DNA of 24,715 nt from Bacteroidales bacterium UBA3724. Its GTDB lineage: Bacteria; Bacteroidota; Bacteroidia; Bacteroidales; P3. The notes under the pieces were generated by a model that ran no database searches, was not told where the DNA came from, and saw only the letters and a list, made by a program, of their open reading frames with translations. The DNA lies in the NCBI GenBank assembly GCA_002371315.1, contig DFHL01000140.1, positions 1-24,715 on the forward strand. The letters run 5' to 3'. Of the stretch, positions 15,001 to 24,100 are shown piece after piece. Both the position numbers and the translations under genes were made by a program. Numbering within the stretch: the stretch's first letter is position 1; each line of letters starts with the position of its first letter.

Positions 15001-16815
15001 AAGCTGGACAGAGCTCCATCTGTTGCCCGACGAAGCCTGGGCGAAAGGAATACCTACGGTGATGTAGTTGACAGCACCCGGTTTCAGCGTGAAGGGGCCA
15101 GCCGACTGCATAAAACGACGGTCGCCAGGAGTGACATTGTCGCCAGAGGTCACCTCGGTCCAATCATCGGGATGGAACTGCTGGTCAGGCACAACACCAT
15201 TGGTACCCCAATGCAACGGGTCGCTGTCGTCAGGGAACATAAAGTCACAGGGAATGTCGGAAGTACCGGTCGAAATAGCGTTGCCGCCGAATTTCATATG
15301 CGAACCGTTCTTCCAGAAACCTTGCAGGTAGTTGTAATAGTCAGTAGCCTTAGTGGGCTCACCGTTGATGTTGCTGAGGCTGTTCTCGTAGTACACGAAG
15401 CGGCGCATACCGAAACGCTCGTCATCGACGATATTGTTGCCAAAGTTGACACCATTGATAGCGCAGTTACCTACAGAGTCGTCAATCTGGAAGTACCAAG
15501 CCAAGGGATAGTACAGGTCGGCATCGTCCGAAAGGGATATAGTATCATATACATTAAGGCTGTCAATCCAATAGTCGGCAAGCTTTTCGGGATAGTAGAG
15601 ACGCATTTTGTTAATGTCGATTTTGGGGTTGTCCTTACCGTCGGGATCCATATAGGGACCCTGGAAGAAGTCGATACCGACTGCAGGGGGAATGCCACTG
15701 TAGGAACCCGTTCCGGGACCATCGACATCCTTACCGTTGTAGCAGTAGCCAAGACCACGCTTCACATCGCAACCGATATAGTCGTCATAGCCATAGCCAA
15801 GGTCCGGGTCGACCCACTGGCTGAAGTAGGTGTTGCGCAGTTCATAGGTCGAGCGGTTGATAATCTCGTAGGTGTAGAAGGTCATATTGTTGATCTCGTC
15901 GTTGGTCGAGAAAGCGAAAGCCTGAGCACGAATCTCGAGACCGATAGGCTGTCCGCCCGACTCGGTATGGGTGTTACCCATATCGTTGAACACCCACCAG
16001 ATGGTCTGGTCGCCTTTCAGAACCTGGTCCGAAAGAATACCAGTACCACGCTTGACGATACCCAGCGAGTCTTCCATAGTCGGGAAAGGCTTGTAGGACT
16101 CACCACGCTTCAGATTTGCCTTCAGAGTACGGGGACAGAGGGCATTATCGAAGTCGTAGTAGGGATAGTCGCCATTCTGGTAGTTATACTCACCGTCGCC
16201 GTCAGCATCGAAGAAAGGAGCAAGATAGTACGACTGGTTGGCGAAATTGCCGTGAGCCGGCCACTCCTTGATGGTCTGAGAGATAGCAGACTCGTCATAC
16301 TTCTCATTGGGCTGCGGAGGGTTAGAATTATAGTTGAACATCTGCATAAAAGTCTGGACCTCGGCCTGCGTAATCTTATAATGTCTGTCATAGTAGTTGC
16401 AGACCTCAATCGATACGTCGGCAGTACCGTCGATGGTCAGAGGACCCGGCCAATAGTCATCACCTTCCGAACCAAAGCGCAGAGCGGCAAGACGCAACTG
16501 GTCGTTGACGTCGGTACCACCAATCCAAAGTGCTGCGCAGTAAAGCGGAGTCGATGTACCGTCTTTCGGAATATGATACTGCGTGATGCTGCCGTCATAC
16601 CACATATTGCCATAGCCGTTAATCAACGCACGAACGTTGTTGATGTTCAGCTCTGCAGTACTCTGTGCCCTTTTACACACAGCAGCCTTCGACTGCACGG
16701 CAGCCTTTTTCGTGCTCTTCGACTTGCACACAGTGCATTCGCGAGCCACGGCTGTTCCCATCGTCGATGAGAACAAGAAAGCCAATAAGACTGTTTTAAT
16801 AAATATATTTTTCAT
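12031..16815 (-). CDS. very large secreted protein with FlgD/type-IX-like C-terminal domain
   Basis: About 1594 residues. Residues 1-24 are a signal peptide (cleavage near GTAVA-RE). The early region (LNINNVRALINGYGNMWYDG, CAALWIGGTD, YWPGPL) and DADGDGEYNYQNGDYP, WWVFNDMGNTH, IGLEI, SQWVDPDLGYGYDDYIGCDVKRGLGYCYNG belong to a family of large Bacteroidota exoproteins of unknown function. The Asp-rich DADGDGEYN stretch looks like a calcium-binding loop. The C-terminus (from about 1490: VVPNPYYSYSKY...INIYTIDGTLVRTF...DWDLHNHNGIPIAGGLYLIHF) is an Ig-like fold of the FlgD/type-A sorting-domain kind. It ends atypically with KWFGTMRPVDLSGFQF. ATG 16815 is preferred; an in-frame GTG at 16833 adds six residues. 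It lies 27 bp after the TonB-receptor stop and 30 bp before the PorV-like gene. Confidence 0.78.
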   Translation of the reverse strand: MKNIFIKTVLLAFLFSSTMGTAVARECTVCKSKSTKKAAVQSKAAVCKRAQSTAELNINNVRALINGYGNMWYDGSITQYHIPKDGTSTPLYCAALWIGGTDVNDQLRLAALRFGSEGDDYWPGPLTIDGTADVSIEVCNYYDRHYKITQAEVQTFMQMFNYNSNPPQPNEKYDESAISQTIKEWPAHGNFANQSYYLAPFFDADGDGEYNYQNGDYPYYDFDNALCPRTLKANLKRGESYKPFPTMEDSLGIVKRGTGILSDQVLKGDQTIWWVFNDMGNTHTESGGQPIGLEIRAQAFAFSTNDEINNMTFYTYEIINRSTYELRNTYFSQWVDPDLGYGYDDYIGCDVKRGLGYCYNGKDVDGPGTGSYSGIPPAVGIDFFQGPYMDPDGKDNPKIDINKMRLYYPEKLADYWIDSLNVYDTISLSDDADLYYPLAWYFQIDDSVGNCAINGVNFGNNIVDDERFGMRRFVYYENSLSNINGEPTKATDYYNYLQGFWKNGSHMKFGGNAISTGTSDIPCDFMFPDDSDPLHWGTNGVVPDQQFHPDDWTEVTSGDNVTPGDRRFMQSAGPFTLKPGAVNYITVGIPFAQASSGNRWSSVQLLREIDDVCQALFENCFKVLDGPDAPTLVVQEMSNEVLLYITYDNPGSNNYGESYDDPDPSILQSYPDELRRYKFEGYQVYQLANANVSITDIGDETKARLVYQCDIENYYDDTAANPTLPIAKLVNYTSNSSTGLLTGKIMVDGANAGIKHVVRVTTDLFANGTSTNLVNNKEYYFIAIAYAHNRYKEYSQTDPNKLDGQKEPYLAGRKNEYGGTITPVVAKPHDPSSENGGTIVQATYGMSPNITRIEGNGNGGNALLLTQESIDELMGEPGVYGKGPGRFQESTTGGSYNPSMNNPCIIAHPRYEQNAGPVNVRVIDPLNIKEGQFYIDFTGVDDSARWSISKVDGTPLYYVKNGSGDSTGVYTDTADFIISRYNEQLFLDLGIAVAITNPKAIATPLEASASSVMGGLINDGTLLSSTMTFADNNHQWLSGVVDNDNYAVYNWIRSGSQYAENNLSSFQNGSGALTAADESYLDEDYYKSATDPVTQRLNTFAVDKYQAYEKVLNGLWAPYGLTSTREYHPAFSFRYYLAEQDVLDSLHTQDNSFNRNYYENLRYTMSHKRNKSLMFNDFSKLPSVRIVFTADTTKWTRCPVLEMCDDYTQSEGNARRFQMRKHASIDKNGDTATVSGASTDPGSPNYISDRGMGWFPGYAINLATGERLNIMYGEDSRYAQFNGRDMMWNPVSTEIVGSSNYIMGGRHYIYVMNAISQVFPYYHASRDNYIPFTYAAPSYDAGAWAVKMLRSLDHFFECPYSGGQLASDYYKEFNHGLLKYEGAKYVVPIRDSSAYLFSTVSWVNMPTVTESINNPKDIPCDVTVDINVNNRYGRFLSDNGTKPENLGLTAVNANNPKYMFELTPDIVTLTNVATRENARQSFKDSIMEAIYVVPNPYYSYSKYETASQLETKVRFINVPANTTINIYTIDGTLVRTFPNTPSNTTTYDWDLHNHNGIPIAGGLYLIHFSTPGIGERVVKWFGTMRPVDLSGFQF

Positions 16816-16842
16816 CTCTTTATAATTTTTCACTTTACGATA

Positions 16843-19800
16843 TTAGAATTGGTAAGTCAAGGTCAGGCGGATGGTTCTTGGCTGTGACCAGTTCCAGTAA
16901 TTGTTGCTGAGTGTAATAGCATACAAGTCGCGGAACGACTGGGGATCGAGGTAGGCATTGATAACAGACTGTGTCTCGGGGTCGGTAAGATAACCGTTGT
17001 CCGACGGGTTACCCGTAACAGAGAACACACCTGTAACGTTCCTGATGTCGAAGAGGTTTCTGACCGTGATAGCAGCGTTGAGCATAGTCTGACGCGGTTT
17101 CTTGCCTTCGTGCTTGATTTCGATGGGCCAAGTCTTGTCGATGACAACATCGAAGTAGAAGCCCCAAGGCAGACGGGCGCCGCGGTAGCTACCAACGATG
17201 GTATTCTGCGTGTTGCTGTAGGCTCTGGTATAGGGACGGCCCGACTGGGCAACAGCGATGAAGTTGACACCAAAGTTCTGGAGAGGATAAATCTCTTTCT
17301 TGCGCGAGTTGCCATCCTTGTCCTTCACGGTACGCTGGATCTTGAAGCCCTCGCCCTTGCCAAGACGATAGTCGACATTGGCCTTGAACTCGTGACGGCG
17401 GTCATCCGAAATCGGGTTCAGCATCTTGAGAGTCGTGTAGCCTTCCTTGATAAGTTCGGACATCGTCGTCGACGACAGACCGGTACCTTCGGCGTACTGG
17501 AGAGTATAGTTGGCGTTGATACGGACGTTGTTGCTCTGACGCATATCGAACGACAGGGAGAAACCCTTGATGGTCTTGAAATCAAGGTTGTCATACGAAT
17601 AGTAGTTGCTGTTGGGGTCAGCACCGGCATACTGGACGACCTGGATCAGGTCGCGAGTCTCTTTGTAGTAAGCCGAAATACTGAGAGCAGCGGTCTTGTC
17701 CTTATTCAGAGCCTGCTGGAAACCAAGCTCATAGTTGGTAATACGCTCAGGCTTCAGGTTCGGGTTGTTGATATAGCCACTGGCCTGAGTCATATAAAGA
17801 TAGCTGAAATAGTCAGCCTGCCAGCCCGAAGAGGGACGGCGTGCAATAATGTCATAGTTGGCTTTGAACTGCGACATATCGTTGACGGGGAACGAGAAAG
17901 CGATACGAGGCATAACGACAATCTGGGGATCATAGTCCTTGAAAGCGTTGGCCGAGATACGGTTGCCGCTGCCGTTACCAGTGGTAGCAATCTGCTGGCC
18001 GCCACCTTCGCCAGTCGTACGATAAGGAGTAGGTTTACCCGATTCGCCGTTGACAGCGCTCGGAGTCGAAACCTGAACACCGTTGGCATTGTACCAAATG
18101 CCACCGTCGCGGTAACCGCGGATGGTCGGGGTCGTAGCGCCGGCATCGTCGACGTAGACAACCCAGTCATCCTGAGCACCCGAGGGGAAGGCGTTGTTGG
18201 CCAAACCCGTCGAATAGGCAGCCTTACCGTTGTTGAGGTCGCCAACCGTATAGGATTCATAGAGCAGGTAAGGATCCTTCAGCACCATCTGGTTGCCATC
18301 ATAGTAGTCAACACGGACACCGACGTTGAAGATAAGATCCTGGAAGAAGAACTTGTCCTGAATATAACCAGCAGCATAGATGGGCGAGAAGGCCGGCAGA
18401 TACTGGAAATTCTTGTGGCCACGGCTGACGGGATCAAAGAAGTCGTCCAGGCTCCAGGTGCTGGAGCGGTACTTCTCACCGGTGTGGTCATAGCCATAAT
18501 AGCTTACAAGCTGGTTGCCGCTATTGAAGAGCTCGTTGGCCGAGAACATCGAAATGCCACCGAAGCTATTGAAATCGTCAGGAGAATAACGGTCCACATC
18601 GAGCCAGTCGGTACCATTGACATCAAGGCCGAGAGCGCGGCGCATCGACTCGTCGAAGCAAGTCTGTCCGCCACCGTTCAGGCGCTTGTAGTCGACATAG
18701 AGGTCACCGTCGACAAAATATTCGATGGGGCTGTTGAAGTCCAACTGCGAGATATGTGCATTTGCCGACTGGCGCATCAGCGTCCACAGCGAGTAAGCCG
18801 AAATGCCATACGATGCGTGAGTGTACTGGTCATACTGGAAACCGACCTCAAGGTCGTGACCTTTGACGGTAGCAGCAGCCTTGGCCGACACATAATAATA
18901 ATTGTATTCACTCTTCGAGTAGCCCGTGTTCTGGACACCAACATTGTAGAATCGGCTATACACGGTTCCCAGCGAAGTACCATTGACCAGACCGTTGTAG
19001 TTGCGGATAAGGTCAAACGTCGTCAGGTAAGGAGCAAGCGACGGAATATTGTACAGCTGAGTAGTGTAGTTGGACAGGATGGGGTTGTACTGCGAAGGAG
19101 CAATAAACTTCGACGTCTCGATCCAGCCGTTCTGGATGTGGGCAGCCTGCGTGGTACCGTGGTAGTTATAGTCCGAACGGACTTCCCACGACGGAGTCTG
19201 TGTTCTCTCAAATGTAGCGATGTGGCCATATTTGAACAGATCGTCACCAAATTTTTCATTGTAGGCCGACGAGCTGAGACGGTTGTACATAGCCGTAATG
19301 TTGTACATAACTTTCGACACAACAGGTTCGGACTTGGCATCCGGGTTGCTCTCGTCCTTCACCGGCTCGGGATCCTTGAAACGCTGGGTAAAGTCGGCGG
19401 TAAGGACAATGTTATGATCCTTGCTGACACCGTTGGCAGCGTTGTGCAGGTTCAGCGGGAAATAGCTCAAGTTGGTGCTGGGGCCATAGCTGTAGTCGTA
19501 CTCACCGGTAAGGATGAGGGACGTCAGCTCCGTAAAGCGGAAGTCGAGGGCACCCTGCAGGTTGATGCTATAGCTACCGAAGTCGGCCTGACGGTCCTTG
19601 CTGGCATAATAGTTGTTGGCGTTGGGGCGCGTGATGGTGACAAAATCCTCCTTGCGCAGATACTCAGCAGCATAGTTGACGGTTCTTTCGACCGGGTCGT
19701 AGACGATAGGGCTGTTTTCAATCTCCATAACCTTGTCATCGTTGACAACCTGATAGCGACCGTCCTTGGCACGATAGTAGCCAAACTTGGAATAACTGCC

Positions 19801-20634
19801 GACACCAGTGAAACGGAAACCAATCAAAGTGCGTTCGCCAGTCTTGTTGCCCTGCTCATCCTTGAGGGGAGTCTTGACAACAGGACCAGTCAGCCACAGA
19901 GTGAGGCTGTTCCACAGACGATAGTCCAAAAAAGTCTCGTATTTCACCATACCCATAAATTTGGTCGAAGGCGGTTTGAGGGTGATAATCTGAGTACCAC
20001 CGATAGCCTCACCGATACTGGCAGGAGTACCGCCAAGCACGACCTGGATTTCGGCAATGGCCTCCTTGGGGACATTGACACCCGTACGCGTACGCACGTT
20101 GCCCACCTGGGTCACCATACCTTCCTCACCACGGGCCGAACCCGTACCACCGTCGCTATATCCGACACCAGCCACAGCGGCCACGATACCGTCCACCGAG
20201 TTGGCAGGCATCTTGCCGATATCATCGGCCGAAAGACGCGTTCCTGACTCGGGAGCTCCGATATCAATCACAGGAACTTTTTCCTTCTTAATAACCACCG
20301 TCTTAAGCTCAGTACCCGACTTGGCCAACTTTTCGTTGTAGACCGTAAAGCCCGTAGCCTTGACGTTGATTTCTGTTTTTACGGTGGAATAGCCCATATA
20401 CGAGACCTCAATCTCGTACTTGCCTACTTGCAGACCCTTGATGGTATAGTTACCGTCAAAGTCCGTGCGGGCACCACCCATAATTTGGCCGCCCTGCTTG
20501 GCAACGACATTTGCACTGATAAGAGGTTCACCGGTTTTCTCGTCGGTGATGGTACCCTTCATTGTACCCTGTGCAAAAGCCACCACCTGTGCAGCTAATA
20601 GCAGTCCGATCGTTAATAGTACCTTTCTGAACAT
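16843..20634 (-). CDS. TonB-dependent receptor with N-terminal CarboxypepD_reg-like domain
   Basis: A 1263-residue outer-membrane receptor. Residues 1-21 are a signal peptide. Residues about 23-105 (GTMKGTITDEKTGEPLISANVVAKQGG...GARTDFDGNYTIKGLQVGKYEIEVSYMGYST) form the carboxypeptidase-regulatory-like beta-sandwich common in Bacteroidota receptors. Residues about 125-225 form the plug (MPANSVDGIVAAVAGV...AIAEIQVVLGGTPASIGEAIGG). The remainder is a 22-strand-type barrel ending in TIRLTLTYQF. There is no SusD-like gene next to it, unlike polysaccharide-utilisation loci. Instead the next genes encode a giant secreted protein and a PorV/PorQ-like barrel. The substrate is unknown; the context suggests a surface-protein module rather than glycan uptake. 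No TAnnTTTG motif is visible in the 61-bp gap upstream, so it may be transcribed from the secDF promoter. Confidence 0.9.
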   Translation of the reverse strand: MFRKVLLTIGLLLAAQVVAFAQGTMKGTITDEKTGEPLISANVVAKQGGQIMGGARTDFDGNYTIKGLQVGKYEIEVSYMGYSTVKTEINVKATGFTVYNEKLAKSGTELKTVVIKKEKVPVIDIGAPESGTRLSADDIGKMPANSVDGIVAAVAGVGYSDGGTGSARGEEGMVTQVGNVRTRTGVNVPKEAIAEIQVVLGGTPASIGEAIGGTQIITLKPPSTKFMGMVKYETFLDYRLWNSLTLWLTGPVVKTPLKDEQGNKTGERTLIGFRFTGVGSYSKFGYYRAKDGRYQVVNDDKVMEIENSPIVYDPVERTVNYAAEYLRKEDFVTITRPNANNYYASKDRQADFGSYSINLQGALDFRFTELTSLILTGEYDYSYGPSTNLSYFPLNLHNAANGVSKDHNIVLTADFTQRFKDPEPVKDESNPDAKSEPVVSKVMYNITAMYNRLSSSAYNEKFGDDLFKYGHIATFERTQTPSWEVRSDYNYHGTTQAAHIQNGWIETSKFIAPSQYNPILSNYTTQLYNIPSLAPYLTTFDLIRNYNGLVNGTSLGTVYSRFYNVGVQNTGYSKSEYNYYYVSAKAAATVKGHDLEVGFQYDQYTHASYGISAYSLWTLMRQSANAHISQLDFNSPIEYFVDGDLYVDYKRLNGGGQTCFDESMRRALGLDVNGTDWLDVDRYSPDDFNSFGGISMFSANELFNSGNQLVSYYGYDHTGEKYRSSTWSLDDFFDPVSRGHKNFQYLPAFSPIYAAGYIQDKFFFQDLIFNVGVRVDYYDGNQMVLKDPYLLYESYTVGDLNNGKAAYSTGLANNAFPSGAQDDWVVYVDDAGATTPTIRGYRDGGIWYNANGVQVSTPSAVNGESGKPTPYRTTGEGGGQQIATTGNGSGNRISANAFKDYDPQIVVMPRIAFSFPVNDMSQFKANYDIIARRPSSGWQADYFSYLYMTQASGYINNPNLKPERITNYELGFQQALNKDKTAALSISAYYKETRDLIQVVQYAGADPNSNYYSYDNLDFKTIKGFSLSFDMRQSNNVRINANYTLQYAEGTGLSSTTMSELIKEGYTTLKMLNPISDDRRHEFKANVDYRLGKGEGFKIQRTVKDKDGNSRKKEIYPLQNFGVNFIAVAQSGRPYTRAYSNTQNTIVGSYRGARLPWGFYFDVVIDKTWPIEIKHEGKKPRQTMLNAAITVRNLFDIRNVTGVFSVTGNPSDNGYLTDPETQSVINAYLDPQSFRDLYAITLSNNYWNWSQPRTIRLTLTYQF

Positions 20635-20695
20635 ACTTGTTGTTTTTGTAGAGAGTTAATTATTTTTTTTCATTATTCACTTGAATGAGCAGACT

Positions 20696-21100
20696 TCAGC
20701 AGGCGACCCTTTCCATTATCGTCTGATAAATCACGGCCTTGCGCAGGTCGAAAGGCTCGTCCATCACGCTGACGGCCGGTTCGGGGGCTGCACTGGCGGC
20801 CACAACGGGCTCCGCTTCGGCAATCTGACGTTCCGGCTGGCGACTTTCCTCCTCCAAAGGCTGCTGCTCATACGAAAAATACGTATTGTCGGAAGCAACC
20901 TTTTCCTCCTCCATCTCGTCGCTGAAAACGTCATCTTCGTCGACATCAAAGCCAAAGTCCGGAACCGGCTGGGCCTCCATCACGGGGCGCTGGCTGCCGG
21001 CAGTTTGCTGCCGGCGGCCAGCCCTCTTCCCGCTTTTGCCGGAAAAAAGGCTGGCGCCGCCAAGTATCGCTATCGTGATTATGATGTCTAAGAAATCCAT
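20696..21100 (-). CDS. small acidic membrane-anchored protein, conserved Bacteroidales type
   Basis: 134 residues. One N-terminal hydrophobic segment (MDFLDIIITIAILGGASLF, residues 1-19) is followed by a basic stretch (KSGKRAGRRQQ), giving a likely inside-facing or tethered orientation. The middle (about 40-110) is acidic and low-complexity (DVDEDDVFSDEMEEEK, Pro/Ala/Glu-rich) and probably disordered. The C-terminus FDLRKAVIYQTIMERV is a conserved-looking motif of small Bacteroidales proteins (FDLRKAVIYSEIL-like). No function is known. It starts 23 bp after the secDF stop on the same strand, so it is probably co-transcribed with secDF and may be an accessory or linked membrane protein. Confidence 0.75.
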   Translation of the reverse strand: MDFLDIIITIAILGGASLFSGKSGKRAGRRQQTAGSQRPVMEAQPVPDFGFDVDEDDVFSDEMEEEKVASDNTYFSYEQQPLEEESRQPERQIAEAEPVVAASAAPEPAVSVMDEPFDLRKAVIYQTIMERVAC

Positions 21101-21123
21101 CTGCTTATAAAAAGGTATTAGTT

Positions 21124-24100
21124 TTATTTAGTGCCGTTGAGGCGTTTGGCCTCGCGCTTCTTGCTAACCTCATAGACGATGGGGCAGGCAAGGCAGACCG
21201 ACGAGAACATACCGCACAGCACACCAACCAACAGGGCGAAGATGAAACCACGGATAACCTCGCCGCCGAAGATGAACATCATCAGCAGGGTGAAGAACGT
21301 GGTGCCCGAAGTGTTGATGGTACGGGCCAACGTGGCGTTGATGGCATCGTTCATATGCTGCAGCAAGTCACGTTTGGGATAGAGAGTACGGTTTTCACGC
21401 ACACGGTCGAAGATAACCACCGTGGCATTGATCGAGTAGCCAATCACCGTCAGCACAGCGGCGATGAACGACTGGTCGACATCGAGGTTGAACGGAAGCA
21501 AGCCGCGCAGCAGGGCGAACATACCGATGATGAGGATAGTGTCGTGCGTCAAAGCGGCAACACTGCCCACGCCGAAACGCCAGCTGCGGAAACGGATTCC
21601 GATATAGGCGAAGATGACCAGCAGACCGCCGAGCACCGCCAGAATCGACGAGCGCTTCATATCGGTAGCCATCGTGGCCTCGACCTGTTCCGACTGGATG
21701 ATACCATAAGGATAGACATCGGCATTGGCAAACTGCTGCAGCGAAATCTCGTTGCCATCGTCGGTCTTGCCGAAGAACTGTTTCGTGCCTGCATAGAGGC
21801 GCTCGTTGATGACCATCTCGTCGGTGATGGTGTCCGAAGCCGAAAGGTTGTGAGCCTCGCGATAGGCCTCATAATAGTCGGCAGCATCAATGTTGGTGGT
21901 GATCTTCACCTGGTTGCTCGGACCGTAGGACTTCACCTCGGGAGCATCCTCAAACTGCGAGGCAAGGCTCGAACGGACATCGACCACATTGACATCCTTG
22001 TCGAAGCGCACCACGTAAGTGCGGCCGCCGGTGAAATCGATACCCATACTCAGATGACGGCCGAAGATGCCAACCAGGCAGAGAACGATGGCGCAGATGC
22101 CGATGATATAGAATGTTTTGCGCTTGCCCATAAAGTCGAAGTTGGCGTTGCGCATAAAGTTCTCGGTAAAGCTGAACGAGAAGTTGATCTTCTTCTTGTG
22201 GTTAAGCATCCAGTCGATGACCAAACGCGTAATGAAGATACTGGTGAACAGCGAGGTGACGATACCGATGCACAGCGTGACGGCAAAGCCCTGGATGGTG
22301 CCCGAGCCGAACATAATCAGCACCAGACCCAGCAGGAAGGTAGTCACCTGACCGTCGATGATGGCCGACATAGCATTCTTGAAGCCCTCGTCGACAGCCG
22401 TGGCAACGCTCTTGCCGGCACGGATTTCCTCTTTGATACGCTCATAGATAATCACGTTGCCGTCGACAGCCATAGCCATTGTCAGCACGATACCGGCAAT
22501 GCCAGGCAGCGTCAGCACAGCGCCGATCGATGCAAGCACACCCATCAGCAGGAACACGTTGGTCACCAGAGCCACAACCGACACCCAACCGGCGCGGTTG
22601 TAGAAGACCACCATATAAATAAGTACAATAATAAATGCAAGGATGAACGAGACAAGACCCTTGTGGATCGACTCCTGACCCAGCGAAGGTCCGACCACAG
22701 CCTCCTGGACGATGCGTGCAGGGGCAGGCAGCTTACCGGACTTCAGCACGTTGGCAAGGTCCTTGGCCTCCTCGAGCGAGAAGTCGCCGGTAATCGACGA
22801 GCGGCCGCCGGCAATCTCGCCGTTGACGCGCGGAGCCGAATAGACCTGGTCGTCGAGAACGATGGCAACACACTTGCCGATATTGTCGTGCGTGATGTTC
22901 TTCCAGGCGTGTGCGCCTTCCGAATTCATCGTCATCGAAATCTCGTTACCCTCGGTGTTGCCAAAGTCCTGGCGGGCATCGGTGATGACGCTGCCGTCCA
23001 GCTTGGCCTTCGGGAAGTTGGTGTTGCGGTCGTAGTCCTCAATCTTTATTGCATAGAGTTCATAGATATTCGAGTTCTCCTCGATCGGCTTCACCGACCA
23101 GAGGTACTTCACCTCGCGGGCATTGACCTTGCCGGCCTTCACGCCCTCGGCAATCATACGGTTGACGGCAGCCGTGTCGGCCTCCGTGGCGCGGAACACG
23201 ACCGGGGGATAGACCGGGTAGCCCTGCCACTGGGCGAAGAGCGACATCAGGGGGTGATCCTTCTTGTACTGCTCGCTCTGCGGATCGCTCTCGGTGGTGG
23301 CAGCCACGGCCGGAGCCTCGGTCTCGGCCTCAGCCTCGACGGCGGTGCTGTCGGCGACAGTGCTGTCGGCAGTCCCGGCAGCCAGGTTGGCCTTCGAAGC
23401 CAGGTATTCGTCGGTGGCGGTCAGATAGCCAGCCACGCGGTTATATTCATTTAAATAGCGCGTATCGGTCATATCGCCGCTATAGGTGGCCCAGAACTCC
23501 AGCTGGGCGGTACCCTTCAGAAGCTTGCGGACGCGCTGCGGGTCCTTCACGCCCGGCAGCTCGACCAAGATGCGCTCCGAGGCCTGCAGGCGCTGGATGG
23601 TGGGCTGGGCAACGCCAAACTTGTCGATACGCTTGCGCAGAATTTCATAGGTGCGGTCGTATGCGCTGCTGGTTTCCTCTTTCAGTTTTGCGAGAATGGT
23701 ATTGTTGTCGTCATTCAGCGTCGTACCCGTCAGCTGGCTGCTGAAATAGCCGGCCAGGCGCACATCGGGCTTGATGGAAACGATAGCGTCGTAGAAGAGG
23801 CTGACGAAGTCCTCGTTGACAGATTTCTTCTGCTGCTCGAGAGCCATCTCGATGGCCTTGTTGAACACCTCGTCGTTAGTGTAGTTGGCCAGAGCCTTGA
23901 CCACGTCGACGGTCGAAACCTCCAGCATCACATTCATACCACCCTTCAGGTCGAGGCCAAGGTTAATCTCGCGAGCCTGGCATTTCTTGTAGGTAAATCC
24001 CATCCAGACCTTCTCATTGGCCATAGAATCAAGGTAGTAGGTCTCTTTCGAAGTACGCAGCGAATCGGTGACTATCGCCGTCAAGTTTTTCAGCTCAGCA

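Noticed and set aside
12115..16770. Two long plus-strand open frames (620 and 532 codons) opposite the giant secreted protein gene
   Set aside because: Antisense shadows without recognisable domains, signal sequences or ribosome-binding context.
17110..20247. Plus-strand open frame of 1045 codons opposite the TonB receptor gene
   Set aside because: It is an antisense shadow: composition is Val/Ile/Arg/Gly-rich with no domain, and the minus-strand receptor has a signal peptide, domains and a proper C-terminus. Rare use of TTA, CTA and TCA codons in the true gene removes stops from the opposite strand.
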